Assembly: GCA_028870705.1 (NCBI GenBank)
Contig: JAGWPD010000222.1
Coordinates: 1-43,234, forward strand
DNA length: 43,234 nucleotides
Reading direction: 5' to 3'
From: Gammaproteobacteria bacterium
GTDB taxonomy: Bacteria; Pseudomonadota; Gammaproteobacteria; Steroidobacterales; Steroidobacteraceae
Part shown: positions 1 through 6,757 of the stretch, in pieces
Numbering within the stretch: the first letter of the stretch is position 1
How the letters are laid out: every line of letters starts with the position of its first letter
Program-made: the position numbers and the translations under genes
Notes under the pieces: generated by a model
Told to the model about the DNA's origin: nothing
Seen by the model: the letters and a program-made list of their open reading frames with translations, nothing else
The model's database searches: none

Positions 1-26
1 ACGAAGTGGGCGCATCGGCCCGGTGA

Positions 27-131
27 ATGAGCGAAAATGGCTTCAAGGCCTTCGAGCAGGACTTCCGAGCCCGGGACGCAGTGATGCAAAGCCTCAAGAT
101 CGGCGAGGCCGCGTATCTTGCGCACGGATAA
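27..131 (+). CDS. possible 34-residue ORF, unknown
   Basis: This is a short frame that begins with ATG directly after an in-frame TGA (TGAATGA), so it could be the start of a small downstream gene in a translationally coupled pair whose first member lies outside the window. The 34 residues have a protein-like composition (charged, with an amphipathic middle part) but match no family that I recognise. It ends at TAA 129-131. It may equally be a remnant inside the decayed end of the island. Low confidence. Confidence 0.2.
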   Translation: MSENGFKAFEQDFRARDAVMQSLKIGEAAYLAHG

Positions 132-330
132 CCTCGTTTGCCCCACCGTCGCTCTCCTTGCCGCTGACACGTCCTCGCGGACACGACTACTCTTGTCCGA
201 AAGCGCATAGCTGCGGCAGTAGTCAATGCTTTCTCAACTACCGCCCGTAGATCGGATCCTTTTCGATTGAGCCAGTCGCCCACTGCCGATCCACGCTCCT
301 GGAAGCCCACGACACAGCAGATTCTATTGC
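132..330 (-). pseudogene. possible reading frame interrupted by the IS630 element
   Basis: No intact gene is visible here. If the IS at 331-1429 is removed and one TA copy kept, a minus-strand frame runs open from about 1509 down to 1430 and continues through 330 towards 1. It has protein-like stretches such as VVGFQERGSAVGDWLNRKG (about 290-235). With the IS in place the frame hits a TAA inside the right terminal repeat, so the gene would be split into pieces at 1430-1509 and 1-330. The right-hand end is preceded by an in-frame TAA at 1510-1512. I recognise no family. The part left of about 200 reads less like protein, so the true end is uncertain. Confidence 0.3.
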
Positions 331-345
331 TAGTGGACTGTAACA
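331..345. repeat. IS630 left terminal inverted repeat with TA
   Basis: TA (331-332) followed by GTGGACTGTAACA. It is the exact reverse complement of 1415-1429. Confidence 0.85.
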
Positions 346-365
346 ACTAAAAAGGGAGTATGATC

Positions 366-1430
366 GTGTCCATGAACACGATCACCCTGTCGAAGGCTGA
401 ACGCATGGAACTGGACCAGCGAGTGGCGAGCCGAGCCGGCCGTGCAGACGATGCGCGCCGGGCGCGCTTGGTGCTGCTGCTGGAAGCGGGTCATACGTGG
501 GCCGAGATCCGCGACAAGCTCGATTGTAACGATGCGTTTATCGATCGGTGGAGTAAGCGCTTCGCCGCAGAGCGGCTGGCCGGGCTGTTCTCGCGCCATG
601 CGGGCCAAGTGGCCAGTACGCTGACGCCGAAGCTGGAGGCGCGCATCCTGGAGTGGACCGTCAAGCGCAAGCCGTTGGACGGGGCGACACAGTGGAGCAC
701 CCGCCGACTGGGTGAGCAGCTGGGCATCTCGCACATGATGGTGGCGCGGGTGTGGCGCAAGCATGCGCTGCAACCGCATCGGCTCGAGGGCTACATGGCC
801 TCGGACGACCCGGACTTTGAGAGCAAGGCGGCCGATATCATCGGGCTTTACCTGCACCCGCCACAGCACGCAGCGGTGTTTTGCGTGGATGAGAAGACCG
901 CCATCCAGGCCCTCGACCGGCTCGATCCGGTGCTGCCGCTCTCGGCCGGCCGGGCCGAGCGGCACGGCTTCGAGTACTACCGCCATGGCACGCTCTCGCT
1001 GTACGCGGCCTTCAACACCAAGACCGGGGAGGTGCTGGGCAAGACCGCTGCGCGCCACACCTCGGCCGAGTTCGTCGCCTTCCTCACCGATATCGTGGTC
1101 AACCAGCGCCGCGGCAAGGAGATCCATGTGATCGCCGACAACCTCTCGGCGCACAAGACGGCGCAGGTGGCCAGCTTCCTGGAGGCTCATCCGAGCGTTC
1201 ATCTGCACTTCACCCCAACGTACTCCTCCTGGCTCAACCAGGTGGAGCTTTGGTTCGCCAAGATCGAGCGCGATGTCATCGCCCGCGGCGTGTTCACTTC
1301 CGTTACCGATCTCAAGAGAAAACTCATGCGCTACATCCGCCACTACAACCAGGCGCCCAGAACCGTGAAGTGGAAGTACTTCGACCCGACCAAGCGAATC
1401 ACTTCCACATCAGCTGTTACAGTCCACTAG
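366..1430 (+). CDS. IS630 family transposase
   Basis: A DDE transposase that cuts out and inserts its own element at TA. The N-terminal third is a helix-turn-helix region (TWAEIRDKLDCNDAFIDRW, then a second HTH around the LGEQLGISHMMVARVWRKH stretch). The catalytic triad is visible: Asp in FCVDEKT, Asp in HVIADNLSAHKT, and Glu in WLNQVELWFAKIE. The C-terminal YIRHYNQAP motif is typical of the family. Starts are possible at ATG 360, GTG 366 and ATG 372. The GGGAG at 354-358 is too close to 360 and best placed for 366, with 372 also possible. The stop TAG (1428-1430) is built from the duplicated target TA plus the flanking G, so the element has no stop of its own in this frame. Confidence 0.9.
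   Translation: MSMNTITLSKAERMELDQRVASRAGRADDARRARLVLLLEAGHTWAEIRDKLDCNDAFIDRWSKRFAAERLAGLFSRHAGQVASTLTPKLEARILEWTVKRKPLDGATQWSTRRLGEQLGISHMMVARVWRKHALQPHRLEGYMASDDPDFESKAADIIGLYLHPPQHAAVFCVDEKTAIQALDRLDPVLPLSAGRAERHGFEYYRHGTLSLYAAFNTKTGEVLGKTAARHTSAEFVAFLTDIVVNQRRGKEIHVIADNLSAHKTAQVASFLEAHPSVHLHFTPTYSSWLNQVELWFAKIERDVIARGVFTSVTDLKRKLMRYIRHYNQAPRTVKWKYFDPTKRITSTSAVTVH
1415..1429. repeat. IS630 right terminal inverted repeat with TA
   Basis: TGTTACAGTCCAC followed by TA (1428-1429). The repeat lies inside the last codons of the transposase gene. Confidence 0.85.
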
Positions 1431-1615
1431 TTGGGAACTTCAGGTCGAGTTCTATGGTGGGCCCGGCGTCGAAGAGGCCACGCGGCCTCACTGAAGACAG
1501 GCTGATTGTTTAACAACACTTAGCCACTGCCTACTCTCAAAATCCATATCGAGTACCAAAGCCTGCCGCGGCCGCCAGTGGGACTAGCCCGCCGGGAAGA
1601 CGTCCAGCAATCCCC

Positions 1616-2212
1616 TTAGGCCGCTTGGTCATAGACCGGCATCTGGCTGCGCTCGATGGACTGCTTGAGGCGGGAGGCGGGCATGGCGCGCAGCTCTACG
1701 AGATCGACTTCGCGCCCGAGCAGCCGCTCTATAGCCGCCTTGAACCGAAAGTACTGGTCAGCCAGCCCATAGGTCCGCGACCGGCCGAACTCCACCGTCA
1801 GGTCGATATCGCTGCGCTTGGGGTCGAAGTCGTCGCTCAGCACGGATCCAAAGGCTCCCAACCGCCGCACCGCGTAGCGCCGGCAAAGGATGCGAAGCCC
1901 GCGCAGGTGGCTAGCCAGGGGGGCGGGTACGGTCGGGCCTCCCTTCCCACTCTCGGCCGTCAGAGACAGCGAGAGGGGCTCGCCTAGTGCCTCGGCGATG
2001 CCCACCAGCCGCTCGATCGTGAACCGCTCCAGCTGCCCGCCCCGCAGCCGCGAGAAATCCCCTGCCGCCTGCCCTGTCCGCGCCTGCGCCTCGCGCACGG
2101 TCAGCCCGAGTCGATCGAGGGACGCGACGATGCGCGCCGCCAGCTCAGCCTTGAGCGACTGGATGGCCTTGGCGCCCGTCGGACGCTCCTGGATGCGAGC
2201 GGATCTGCTCAT
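1616..2212 (-). CDS. HTH (XRE/HigA-like) fused to minimal nucleotidyltransferase
   Basis: 198 residues with two domains. Residues about 15-80 form an XRE/HTH_37-type DNA-binding domain like those of HigA-type antitoxins (LTVREAQARTGQAAGDFSRL is the helix-turn-helix). Residues about 100-195 form a minimal nucleotidyltransferase (MNT) domain: Gly122-Ser123 in GAFGS, Asp135 and Asp137 in SDIDL, and a third acid Asp170 in REVDLVEL, so the catalytic acids are all present. MNT proteins usually act as antitoxins (MntA) that modify a HepT toxin. Here no HepT-like frame with its RxxxxHxY motif is seen on either side, so the gene looks orphaned, or its partner was lost to the IS630 and decay downstream. 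A palindrome lies just upstream of the start. The function as an antitoxin or autorepressor is inferred. Confidence 0.8.
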   Translation of the reverse strand: MSRSARIQERPTGAKAIQSLKAELAARIVASLDRLGLTVREAQARTGQAAGDFSRLRGGQLERFTIERLVGIAEALGEPLSLSLTAESGKGGPTVPAPLASHLRGLRILCRRYAVRRLGAFGSVLSDDFDPKRSDIDLTVEFGRSRTYGLADQYFRFKAAIERLLGREVDLVELRAMPASRLKQSIERSQMPVYDQAA

Positions 2213-2219
2213 GGATATA

Positions 2220-2239
2220 TGTTGTCATATCTGACAACA
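2220..2239. promoter_or_regulatory. palindromic operator candidate of the HTH-MNT gene
   Basis: TGTTGTCA-TATC-TGACAACA is a perfect inverted repeat with 8-bp arms, placed 7 bp upstream of the ATG of the HTH-nucleotidyltransferase gene (minus strand). The position suits autorepression by its N-terminal HTH. It also lies upstream of the rightward genes at 2354 and 2665, so it could couple island functions. Confidence 0.6.
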
Positions 2240-2353
2240 ATAAGCAACTGCGCTATCGGCATGTTTTTGTTCGATACCTCGCCTTCATTTCGAGTGGCAG
2301 TGCGCCAAAACTCCACATTGACCCACTCCCGCCCGAAACGACCGGAACCGCAC

Positions 2354-2806
2354 ATGCCGACGCCGCAGCGCATCAAGACTCCCCAGGCAGGCAAGAACGC
2401 CTCCTCGGCTCAATTGGCGTTCGACTTGTCGGCTCCGGCAGTCAAAGCCCGCCCCGCCCGCACGCCACCTGCCCCGCTGACCGCATCGACCCGCTACTTC
2501 ACGCGTCTGGAAGCCGCCGCCTACATCCGCTGCAGTCCGCGCTTCCCTGATGGCCTGTCGCTGCCCTTCATCCGCAAGGGCCGCTGCAAGGTGTACGACC
2601 GCATTGATCTGGACGCCCACATGCAACACGATAGGCAGCGAGGGCGGGCCTGGAAGGAGATTCTTTGGCCCGTGAACGTGGACTCTACCGCCGCAAGGAT
2701 TCGCGGTACTGGTGGATCAATCTCGTTCTCCCGGACGGACGACGACTATGCCAGAGCACTCGGTGTATCCATCGCACCGACGCCGCGGCCTTCGCCGTCC
2801 GCTTGA
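2354..2806 (+). CDS. small excisionase-like HTH_17 DNA-binding protein
   Basis: About 150 residues from ATG 2354. Residues 1-45 are basic, Pro/Ala-rich and probably disordered. Residues about 48-90 resemble the winged-helix HTH_17/MerR-like fold of phage excisionases: YFTRLEAAAYI is the first helix-turn-helix and LPFIRKGRCKVYDRIDLDAHM the wing ending in the DLDAHM motif. Sitting directly before the integrase, it fits a role in recombination directionality or integrase regulation, by position and fold only. The frame continues 142 nt into the integrase gene. The last ~45 residues are low in character and are probably a passive overlap. An upstream in-frame ATG at 2219 would overlap the operator and is less likely. 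Confidence 0.6.
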   Translation: MPTPQRIKTPQAGKNASSAQLAFDLSAPAVKARPARTPPAPLTASTRYFTRLEAAAYIRCSPRFPDGLSLPFIRKGRCKVYDRIDLDAHMQHDRQRGRAWKEILWPVNVDSTAARIRGTGGSISFSRTDDDYARALGVSIAPTPRPSPSA

Positions 2807-3756
2807 AGAACGAGCTGCTCGAAGACCAACGACAGGGCTTTCAGCAAGGGCACGCATGGCAGGAAGCTGTCCTGCGTTACCTGCGGGAGTTCCCAGACAA
2901 GAACAGCCTCTCCGATGATCGCGATCACCTGAGAAAGCTGGATCCTTACCTGCGAGGCCGCACGCTGGAGGCGATCGACATGACGGTGTTGCAGCCGTTC
3001 ATCGTCGAGCGTACGACGAAGGACGACGTGGCGAACGCGACGGTCAACCGCGCGCTCGAGGTGGTGCGGCGGATTTTGAACGTCGCCCATCAGGAGTGGC
3101 GCTGGCTGCGCGGGGTTCCGAGGATCCGCATGCTGAAGGAACCGCGCCGCCGGGTGCGGTTCCTGAGGCGCGAGGAGGCCGACCGCTTGATCGAGGTCTT
3201 GCCCAGGCACTTGCAACCCGTGGTGCGCTTCGCGCTCGCGACGGGCTGCCGCGAGGGAGAGATCCTGGGACTGGAATGGTCCCGGGTCGATCTCGAGCGG
3301 GGTGTGGCCTGGCTCGATCACGGCACCACCAAGAACGGCGAAGGTCGCGGCATGCCCTTGAATGCCGATGCCCGCGCCGCGCTGGAGGCCTGCCTCGGTC
3401 AGTATGAACGCTGGGTGTTCACCTACGCGAAACGGCGGATCTTCAAGAGCTCATCGGCCCGGGACACCGCGAAGCGCAAGGCGGGTATCCGCGACTTCCG
3501 CTTTCACGACCTGCGGCACACCTGGGCCAGCTGGCACCGGCAGAACGGCACGAGCCTGCAGAAGCTGATGGAACTGGGCGGATGGAAAACGTTCGAGATG
3601 GTGCTGCGCTACGCTCACCTGGCTCCCGAGAAACTGCTCTCGGTGGTCCGGCGGATCGAGCGACCATCCTCGGCGGTCCCATGTACGCCCGTCGCTGATG
3701 GGGTGGTCCAAAACGTAGCGCCGAACGCTACGTTTTCGCTACGTTCCGTGCATTGA
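2665..3756 (+). CDS. tyrosine recombinase / island integrase
   Basis: A phage-type site-specific recombinase of 363 residues that would integrate and excise the island at the adjacent tRNA. The N-terminal part (ERGLYRRKDSRYWWINLVLP) is a typical arm-binding beta region, followed by a core-binding SAM-like domain (about 65-155). The catalytic domain shows Arg in ATGCREGEILGL, the beta-hairpin Lys in TTKNGEGRG, HDLRHTWASW (His-x-x-Arg), the GGW motif and the nucleophile Tyr in LRYAHLAPE. All expected residues are present, so the enzyme looks intact. The start is TTG 2665, with GGAGA 4-5 bp upstream. The gene reads towards the 3' end of tRNA-Arg, the usual arrangement for tRNA-targeting islands. 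Confidence 0.92.
   Translation: MARERGLYRRKDSRYWWINLVLPDGRRLCQSTRCIHRTDAAAFAVRLKNELLEDQRQGFQQGHAWQEAVLRYLREFPDKNSLSDDRDHLRKLDPYLRGRTLEAIDMTVLQPFIVERTTKDDVANATVNRALEVVRRILNVAHQEWRWLRGVPRIRMLKEPRRRVRFLRREEADRLIEVLPRHLQPVVRFALATGCREGEILGLEWSRVDLERGVAWLDHGTTKNGEGRGMPLNADARAALEACLGQYERWVFTYAKRRIFKSSSARDTAKRKAGIRDFRFHDLRHTWASWHRQNGTSLQKLMELGGWKTFEMVLRYAHLAPEKLLSVVRRIERPSSAVPCTPVADGVVQNVAPNATFSLRSVH
3712..3745. repeat. inverted and direct AACGTAGCG repeats at the integrase 3' end
   Basis: AACGTAGCG (3712-3720) faces CGCTACGTT (3726-3734) across 5 bp, and a second CGCTACGTT follows at 3737-3745. The three 9-mers lie in the last integrase codons, about 50 bp from the tRNA 3' end. They could be arm-type sites for Int or Xis. 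The hairpin followed by TTTT could also act as a weak terminator. Confidence 0.5.
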
Positions 3757-3790
3757 GCAACGCTCGCGGCGCGCTAAGTTTTTGATTGAT

Positions 3791-3867
3791 TGGCGCGCCC
3801 GGACGGATTCGAACCGCCGACCACCTGGTTCGAAGCCAGGTGCTCTATCCAACTGAGCTACGGGCGC
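3791..3867 (-). tRNA. tRNA-Arg (anticodon UCG)
   Basis: A complete 77-nt cloverleaf with encoded CCA. The acceptor stem pairs GCGCCCG with CGGGCGC. The D-arm contains AGCTCAGTTGGATAGAGC. The anticodon stem CCTGG/CCAGG holds the loop CTTCGAA, giving anticodon UCG, which reads Arg CGA codons. The T-arm carries GGTTCGAATCC. The 3' end (3791) faces the integrase gene, so this gene is the likely attachment site of the island on the left. The second att copy is not in the window. Confidence 0.95.
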
Positions 3868-3962
3868 TGACAGGCGGTTATGTTGTCATGATCCGCCGGC
3901 AGGCACCATCAGTCGGCGCTCCGGGGTACTATTCGCGGGTTCATTCACGACGGGCCCGACGC

Positions 3963-5168
3963 GTGCCAGAGCTGGATCCAACTGCGGCCGGACGGCTGAT
4001 CGGCGAGCACCTGGTGTGCCTGCCGATCGAGTCGCTCCCAGTGGCGCAATGCGCTGGCGCGGTGCTGCGCGAGAACGTCTATGCCGAGCGCGACCAGCCG
4101 CCCTTTGATCGCGTAAGTATGGACGGGATCGCGCTGGCATCGGCCGCTGCGGCGGGCAACAGGCGGCGCTTCCGGGTCCAGGCGACCCAGGCCGCAGGCG
4201 AGCCGCCGCTGGCGTTGCGTGACGAGGCGCACTGCATCGAGATCATGACCGGCGCGGTGCTGCCGTCGGGCTGCGATTGCGTAGTGCCGGTGGAACGCGT
4301 ACGCATCGACGTCGGCGTGGCCGAGATCGAGAGCCTCGCGCTCGCCACGCCCTGGAAGAACGTGCACCGGCGCGCCAGCGACCAGCGCCAGGGCGCGCTG
4401 CTGCTCGCGGCCGGCACCGTGCTGCACGCGCCGGAGATCGCCGTGGCCGCATCCGCCGGCATGGCGCGGCTGCGCGTCAGCGGGCAGCCCTCGATCATCG
4501 TGATTTCCACCGGTAGCGAACTGGTCGAACCCGGCGATCCGATCGCGCCGCACCAGATCCGCCGCTCCAACGCCTACGCGGTCGCCGCGGCGCTGCGCGA
4601 GCGCGGCTTCCAGCGCGTCGCGGAAGACCACGTCGACGATGACGCGGCCGCGCTGCACGAGCGGCTCGGCCGGCACCTGCGCACCCACGAGGTGCTGGTG
4701 CTCTCCGGTGGCGTCTCGATGGGCAAGTTCGACCTGGTGCCGAAGGCGCTCGAGGCGCTGGGTGTGCAGTGCCTGCTGCACGGCGTGGCGCAGCGGCCGG
4801 GCAGGCCAATGTGGTTCGGCACCACGCCGGAAGGCCGCGCCGTGTTCGCGCTGCCGGGCAACCCGGTCTCGACGCTGGTGTGCCTGTCGCGCTACGTGCT
4901 GCCGGCCCTGTTCGCGGCGATGGGCGTGCGTGGGGAGACTTCCGAGCGTATCGCGCTGGCCACGGCGCTCGAGTGGACGCCGACGCTCACCGGCTTCATG
5001 CCGGTGAAGGTCAACCACGATGACTGGGGCCGCCCGTGGGCCACGCCCTGCCCCACCAACGGCTCGGGCGACTTCAACGGCCTGGCGCTGACCGACGGCT
5101 TCGTCGAGTTGCCGGCCGGCCCGGCGAGCCTCCCCAAAGGATTCCTCACGCGGCTGTATCGCTGGTAG
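3963..5168 (+). CDS. moeA: molybdopterin molybdenumtransferase MoeA
   Basis: MoeA inserts molybdate into adenylylated molybdopterin, the late step of Moco synthesis in the cytoplasm. The start GTG 3963 gives about 401 residues, the normal family length. The frame extends upstream only through the tRNA gene, which excludes earlier starts. Visible hallmarks are FDRVSMDGIAL near the N-terminus, EIMTGAVLPSGCDCVVPVE, the MoCF-domain STGSELV and SGGVSMGKFD motifs, and ALPGNPVST. It is the first gene of a tight Moco operon (next gene after 10 bp). It is transcribed divergently from tRNA-Arg. Confidence 0.95.
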   Translation: MPELDPTAAGRLIGEHLVCLPIESLPVAQCAGAVLRENVYAERDQPPFDRVSMDGIALASAAAAGNRRRFRVQATQAAGEPPLALRDEAHCIEIMTGAVLPSGCDCVVPVERVRIDVGVAEIESLALATPWKNVHRRASDQRQGALLLAAGTVLHAPEIAVAASAGMARLRVSGQPSIIVISTGSELVEPGDPIAPHQIRRSNAYAVAAALRERGFQRVAEDHVDDDAAALHERLGRHLRTHEVLVLSGGVSMGKFDLVPKALEALGVQCLLHGVAQRPGRPMWFGTTPEGRAVFALPGNPVSTLVCLSRYVLPALFAAMGVRGETSERIALATALEWTPTLTGFMPVKVNHDDWGRPWATPCPTNGSGDFNGLALTDGFVELPAGPASLPKGFLTRLYRW

Positions 5169-5178
5169 CCTGCGCCAC

Positions 5179-6231
5179 ATGGGTTCCCGACATACAGCCT
5201 CGCTGGCGCCAGTCCAGCCCCGCCGGCCGCGCGACACGCTCGGCCGGCCGCTGTCGGATCTGCGCATCTCGGTGACCGACCGCTGCAACTTCCGCTGCCC
5301 ATATTGCATGCCGCGCGAGCGCTACCACGAGCATTACCGGTTCCTGAAATCCACTGAGCGCCTGGGCTTCGAGGAGATCGTGCGGCTCGCGCGGCTGTTC
5401 CTGCAGCTCGGCGCGCGCAAGCTGCGCATCACCGGAGGTGAACCTCTCCTGCGCGCCGGCCTCGCCGACCTGATCGGCGACCTGACCACGCTCCCGGGCG
5501 TGGACGATGTGGCGCTGACCACCAACGGCGTGTTGTTGCCGCAGCACGCCGCGGAACTGCGTGCCGCGGGACTGCAACGCGTCACTGTCAGCCTCGACAG
5601 CCTCGACCCGCAGGTATTCGCGCGCATGGCCGGCGACCTGGGCAGCCCGGAGGAGGTGCTGGCCGGCATTGCCGCCGCGCAGCGCGCCGGCCTCGCGCCG
5701 ATCAAGATCAATGCGGTCGTGCAGCGTGGCGTCAACGAGCACACGGTGCTGCCCTTGCTCGAATACTTCCGCGGCACCGGCATCACGGTGCGGCTGATCG
5801 AATACATGGACGTCGGCAACCGCAACGAATGGCAGCGTGCCCAGGTCGTGCCCTCGCGCGAACTGCTGGCCCTCATCGGCGCGCGCTGGCCGCTGCTGCC
5901 GCTCGAGCGCACGCATCCGGCGGAAGTGGCCAAGCGCCATGCCTACGCCGATGGCGCGGGCGAGATCGGGCTGATCTCCTCGGTCTCGCAGCCCTTCTGC
6001 GGCGACTGTTCGCGCGCGCGCCTCTCCTCCGATGGCGTGCTCTACACCTGCCTGTTCGCCACCCACGGGCTCGACCTGCGCGCACCGCTCCGGGCCGGCG
6101 CCAGCGACGAGGAACTGCTCGCGGCGATCCGCGCATGCTGGAGCGCGCGCGCCGACCGCTACAGCGAGCTGCGCGGACAGCCGGGCGCGGCAGCCGCGCC
6201 GCGCGTCGAAATGAATCACGTCGGTGGCTAG
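5179..6231 (+). CDS. moaA: GTP 3',8-cyclase MoaA
   Basis: A radical SAM enzyme which, with MoaC, converts GTP to cyclic pyranopterin monophosphate, the first step of Moco synthesis. It has 350 residues. The radical SAM cluster motif is Cys36-x3-Cys40-x2-Cys43 (DRCNFRCPYC), followed by the GGEPLL SAM-binding motif. The second, substrate-binding cluster is the C-terminal CGDC and the later Cys in LYTCLF. The protein ends in the Gly-Gly tail required by MoaA. It lies 10 bp after moeA and overlaps or abuts moaC. Confidence 0.96.
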   Translation: MGSRHTASLAPVQPRRPRDTLGRPLSDLRISVTDRCNFRCPYCMPRERYHEHYRFLKSTERLGFEEIVRLARLFLQLGARKLRITGGEPLLRAGLADLIGDLTTLPGVDDVALTTNGVLLPQHAAELRAAGLQRVTVSLDSLDPQVFARMAGDLGSPEEVLAGIAAAQRAGLAPIKINAVVQRGVNEHTVLPLLEYFRGTGITVRLIEYMDVGNRNEWQRAQVVPSRELLALIGARWPLLPLERTHPAEVAKRHAYADGAGEIGLISSVSQPFCGDCSRARLSSDGVLYTCLFATHGLDLRAPLRAGASDEELLAAIRACWSARADRYSELRGQPGAAAAPRVEMNHVGG

Positions 6232-6244
6232 GGGCGCGGCGCGG

Positions 6245-6757
6245 ATGGCTACAAGACGCGGCAAAGCGGGCCTGAGCCACCTCGACGCCCGGCGCACACC
6301 CACGATGGTCGGCGTCGGTGCCAAGCCGGTCACGCACCGGAGCGCTGAAGCCCAAGCGCGCATGCAGCTGCCCGCCGCGGTGGCGCGCGCGCTGCGCGCA
6401 ACCGGCCATCGCACCGCCAAGGGGCCGGTGTTCGACACGGCGATCATCGCCGGCGTCATGGCCGCCAAGCGCACCGCCGGGATCATCCCGTTCTGCCATC
6501 CGCTGCCAATCGAACATTGCACCATCGATATCCGCGCCGTTTCGCGCAACCAGCTGCGGATCCGCTGCCGCGTCGAAACGCACCACAAGACCGGTGTCGA
6601 GATGGAAGCCCTGACCGGCGCGAGCATCGCCGCGCTGACGATCTACGACATGTGCAAGGCGCTGTCGCACGAGATCCGCATCAGCGAGCTGCGGCTGCTG
6701 CGCAAGTCGGGTGGACGGCGCGACGTGGGCCGGCGCGGGGCGGGACGGTCGCGATGA
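6245..6757 (+). CDS. moaC: cyclic pyranopterin monophosphate synthase MoaC
   Basis: MoaC completes the rearrangement of the MoaA product into cPMP. The start ATG 6245 (AGGGG at 6230-6234) gives 170 residues, and GTG 6224 is an alternative. Typical motifs are TMVGVGAKPVTHR, KGPVFDTAIIAGVMAAKRT, IPFCHPLPI and KTGVEMEALTGASIAALTIYDMCKA. The tail is Arg/Gly-rich. The stop overlaps the ATG of the next gene (ATGA), which indicates translational coupling. Confidence 0.95.
   Translation: MATRRGKAGLSHLDARRTPTMVGVGAKPVTHRSAEAQARMQLPAAVARALRATGHRTAKGPVFDTAIIAGVMAAKRTAGIIPFCHPLPIEHCTIDIRAVSRNQLRIRCRVETHHKTGVEMEALTGASIAALTIYDMCKALSHEIRISELRLLRKSGGRRDVGRRGAGRSR

Larger units (their letters stand above)
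331..1429 (+). mobile_element. IS630-family insertion sequence with TA duplication
   Basis: The element carries one transposase gene bounded by terminal inverted repeats. The left end reads TAGTGGACTGTAACA (331-345) and the right end TGTTACAGTCCACTA (1415-1429), a perfect inverted match. The outermost TA on each side is the 2-bp target duplication typical of IS630/Tc1 elements. The flanking bases are C330 and G1430, so the original target was CTAG, a preferred target of several IS630 members. The transposase is full length and the ends are intact, so the copy may be active or recent. Confidence 0.9.

Noticed and set aside
23-250. 75-residue plus-strand frame
   Set aside because: Composition is Ser/Pro/Arg-rich, no RBS, and the neighbouring frames look more protein-like; probably not a gene.
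330-1343. 337-residue frame antisense to the IS630 transposase
   Set aside because: Mirrors the transposase codons; no family features, so an artefact of GC-rich antisense coding.
41-3790. Second copy of the tRNA 3' end (attL) within the island part
   Set aside because: No repeat of the tRNA 3' sequence seen; the other junction must lie outside the window.
3786-3962. N-terminal extension of MoeA
   Set aside because: It reads through the tRNA-Arg gene and has no MoeA similarity; GTG 3963 gives the normal length.
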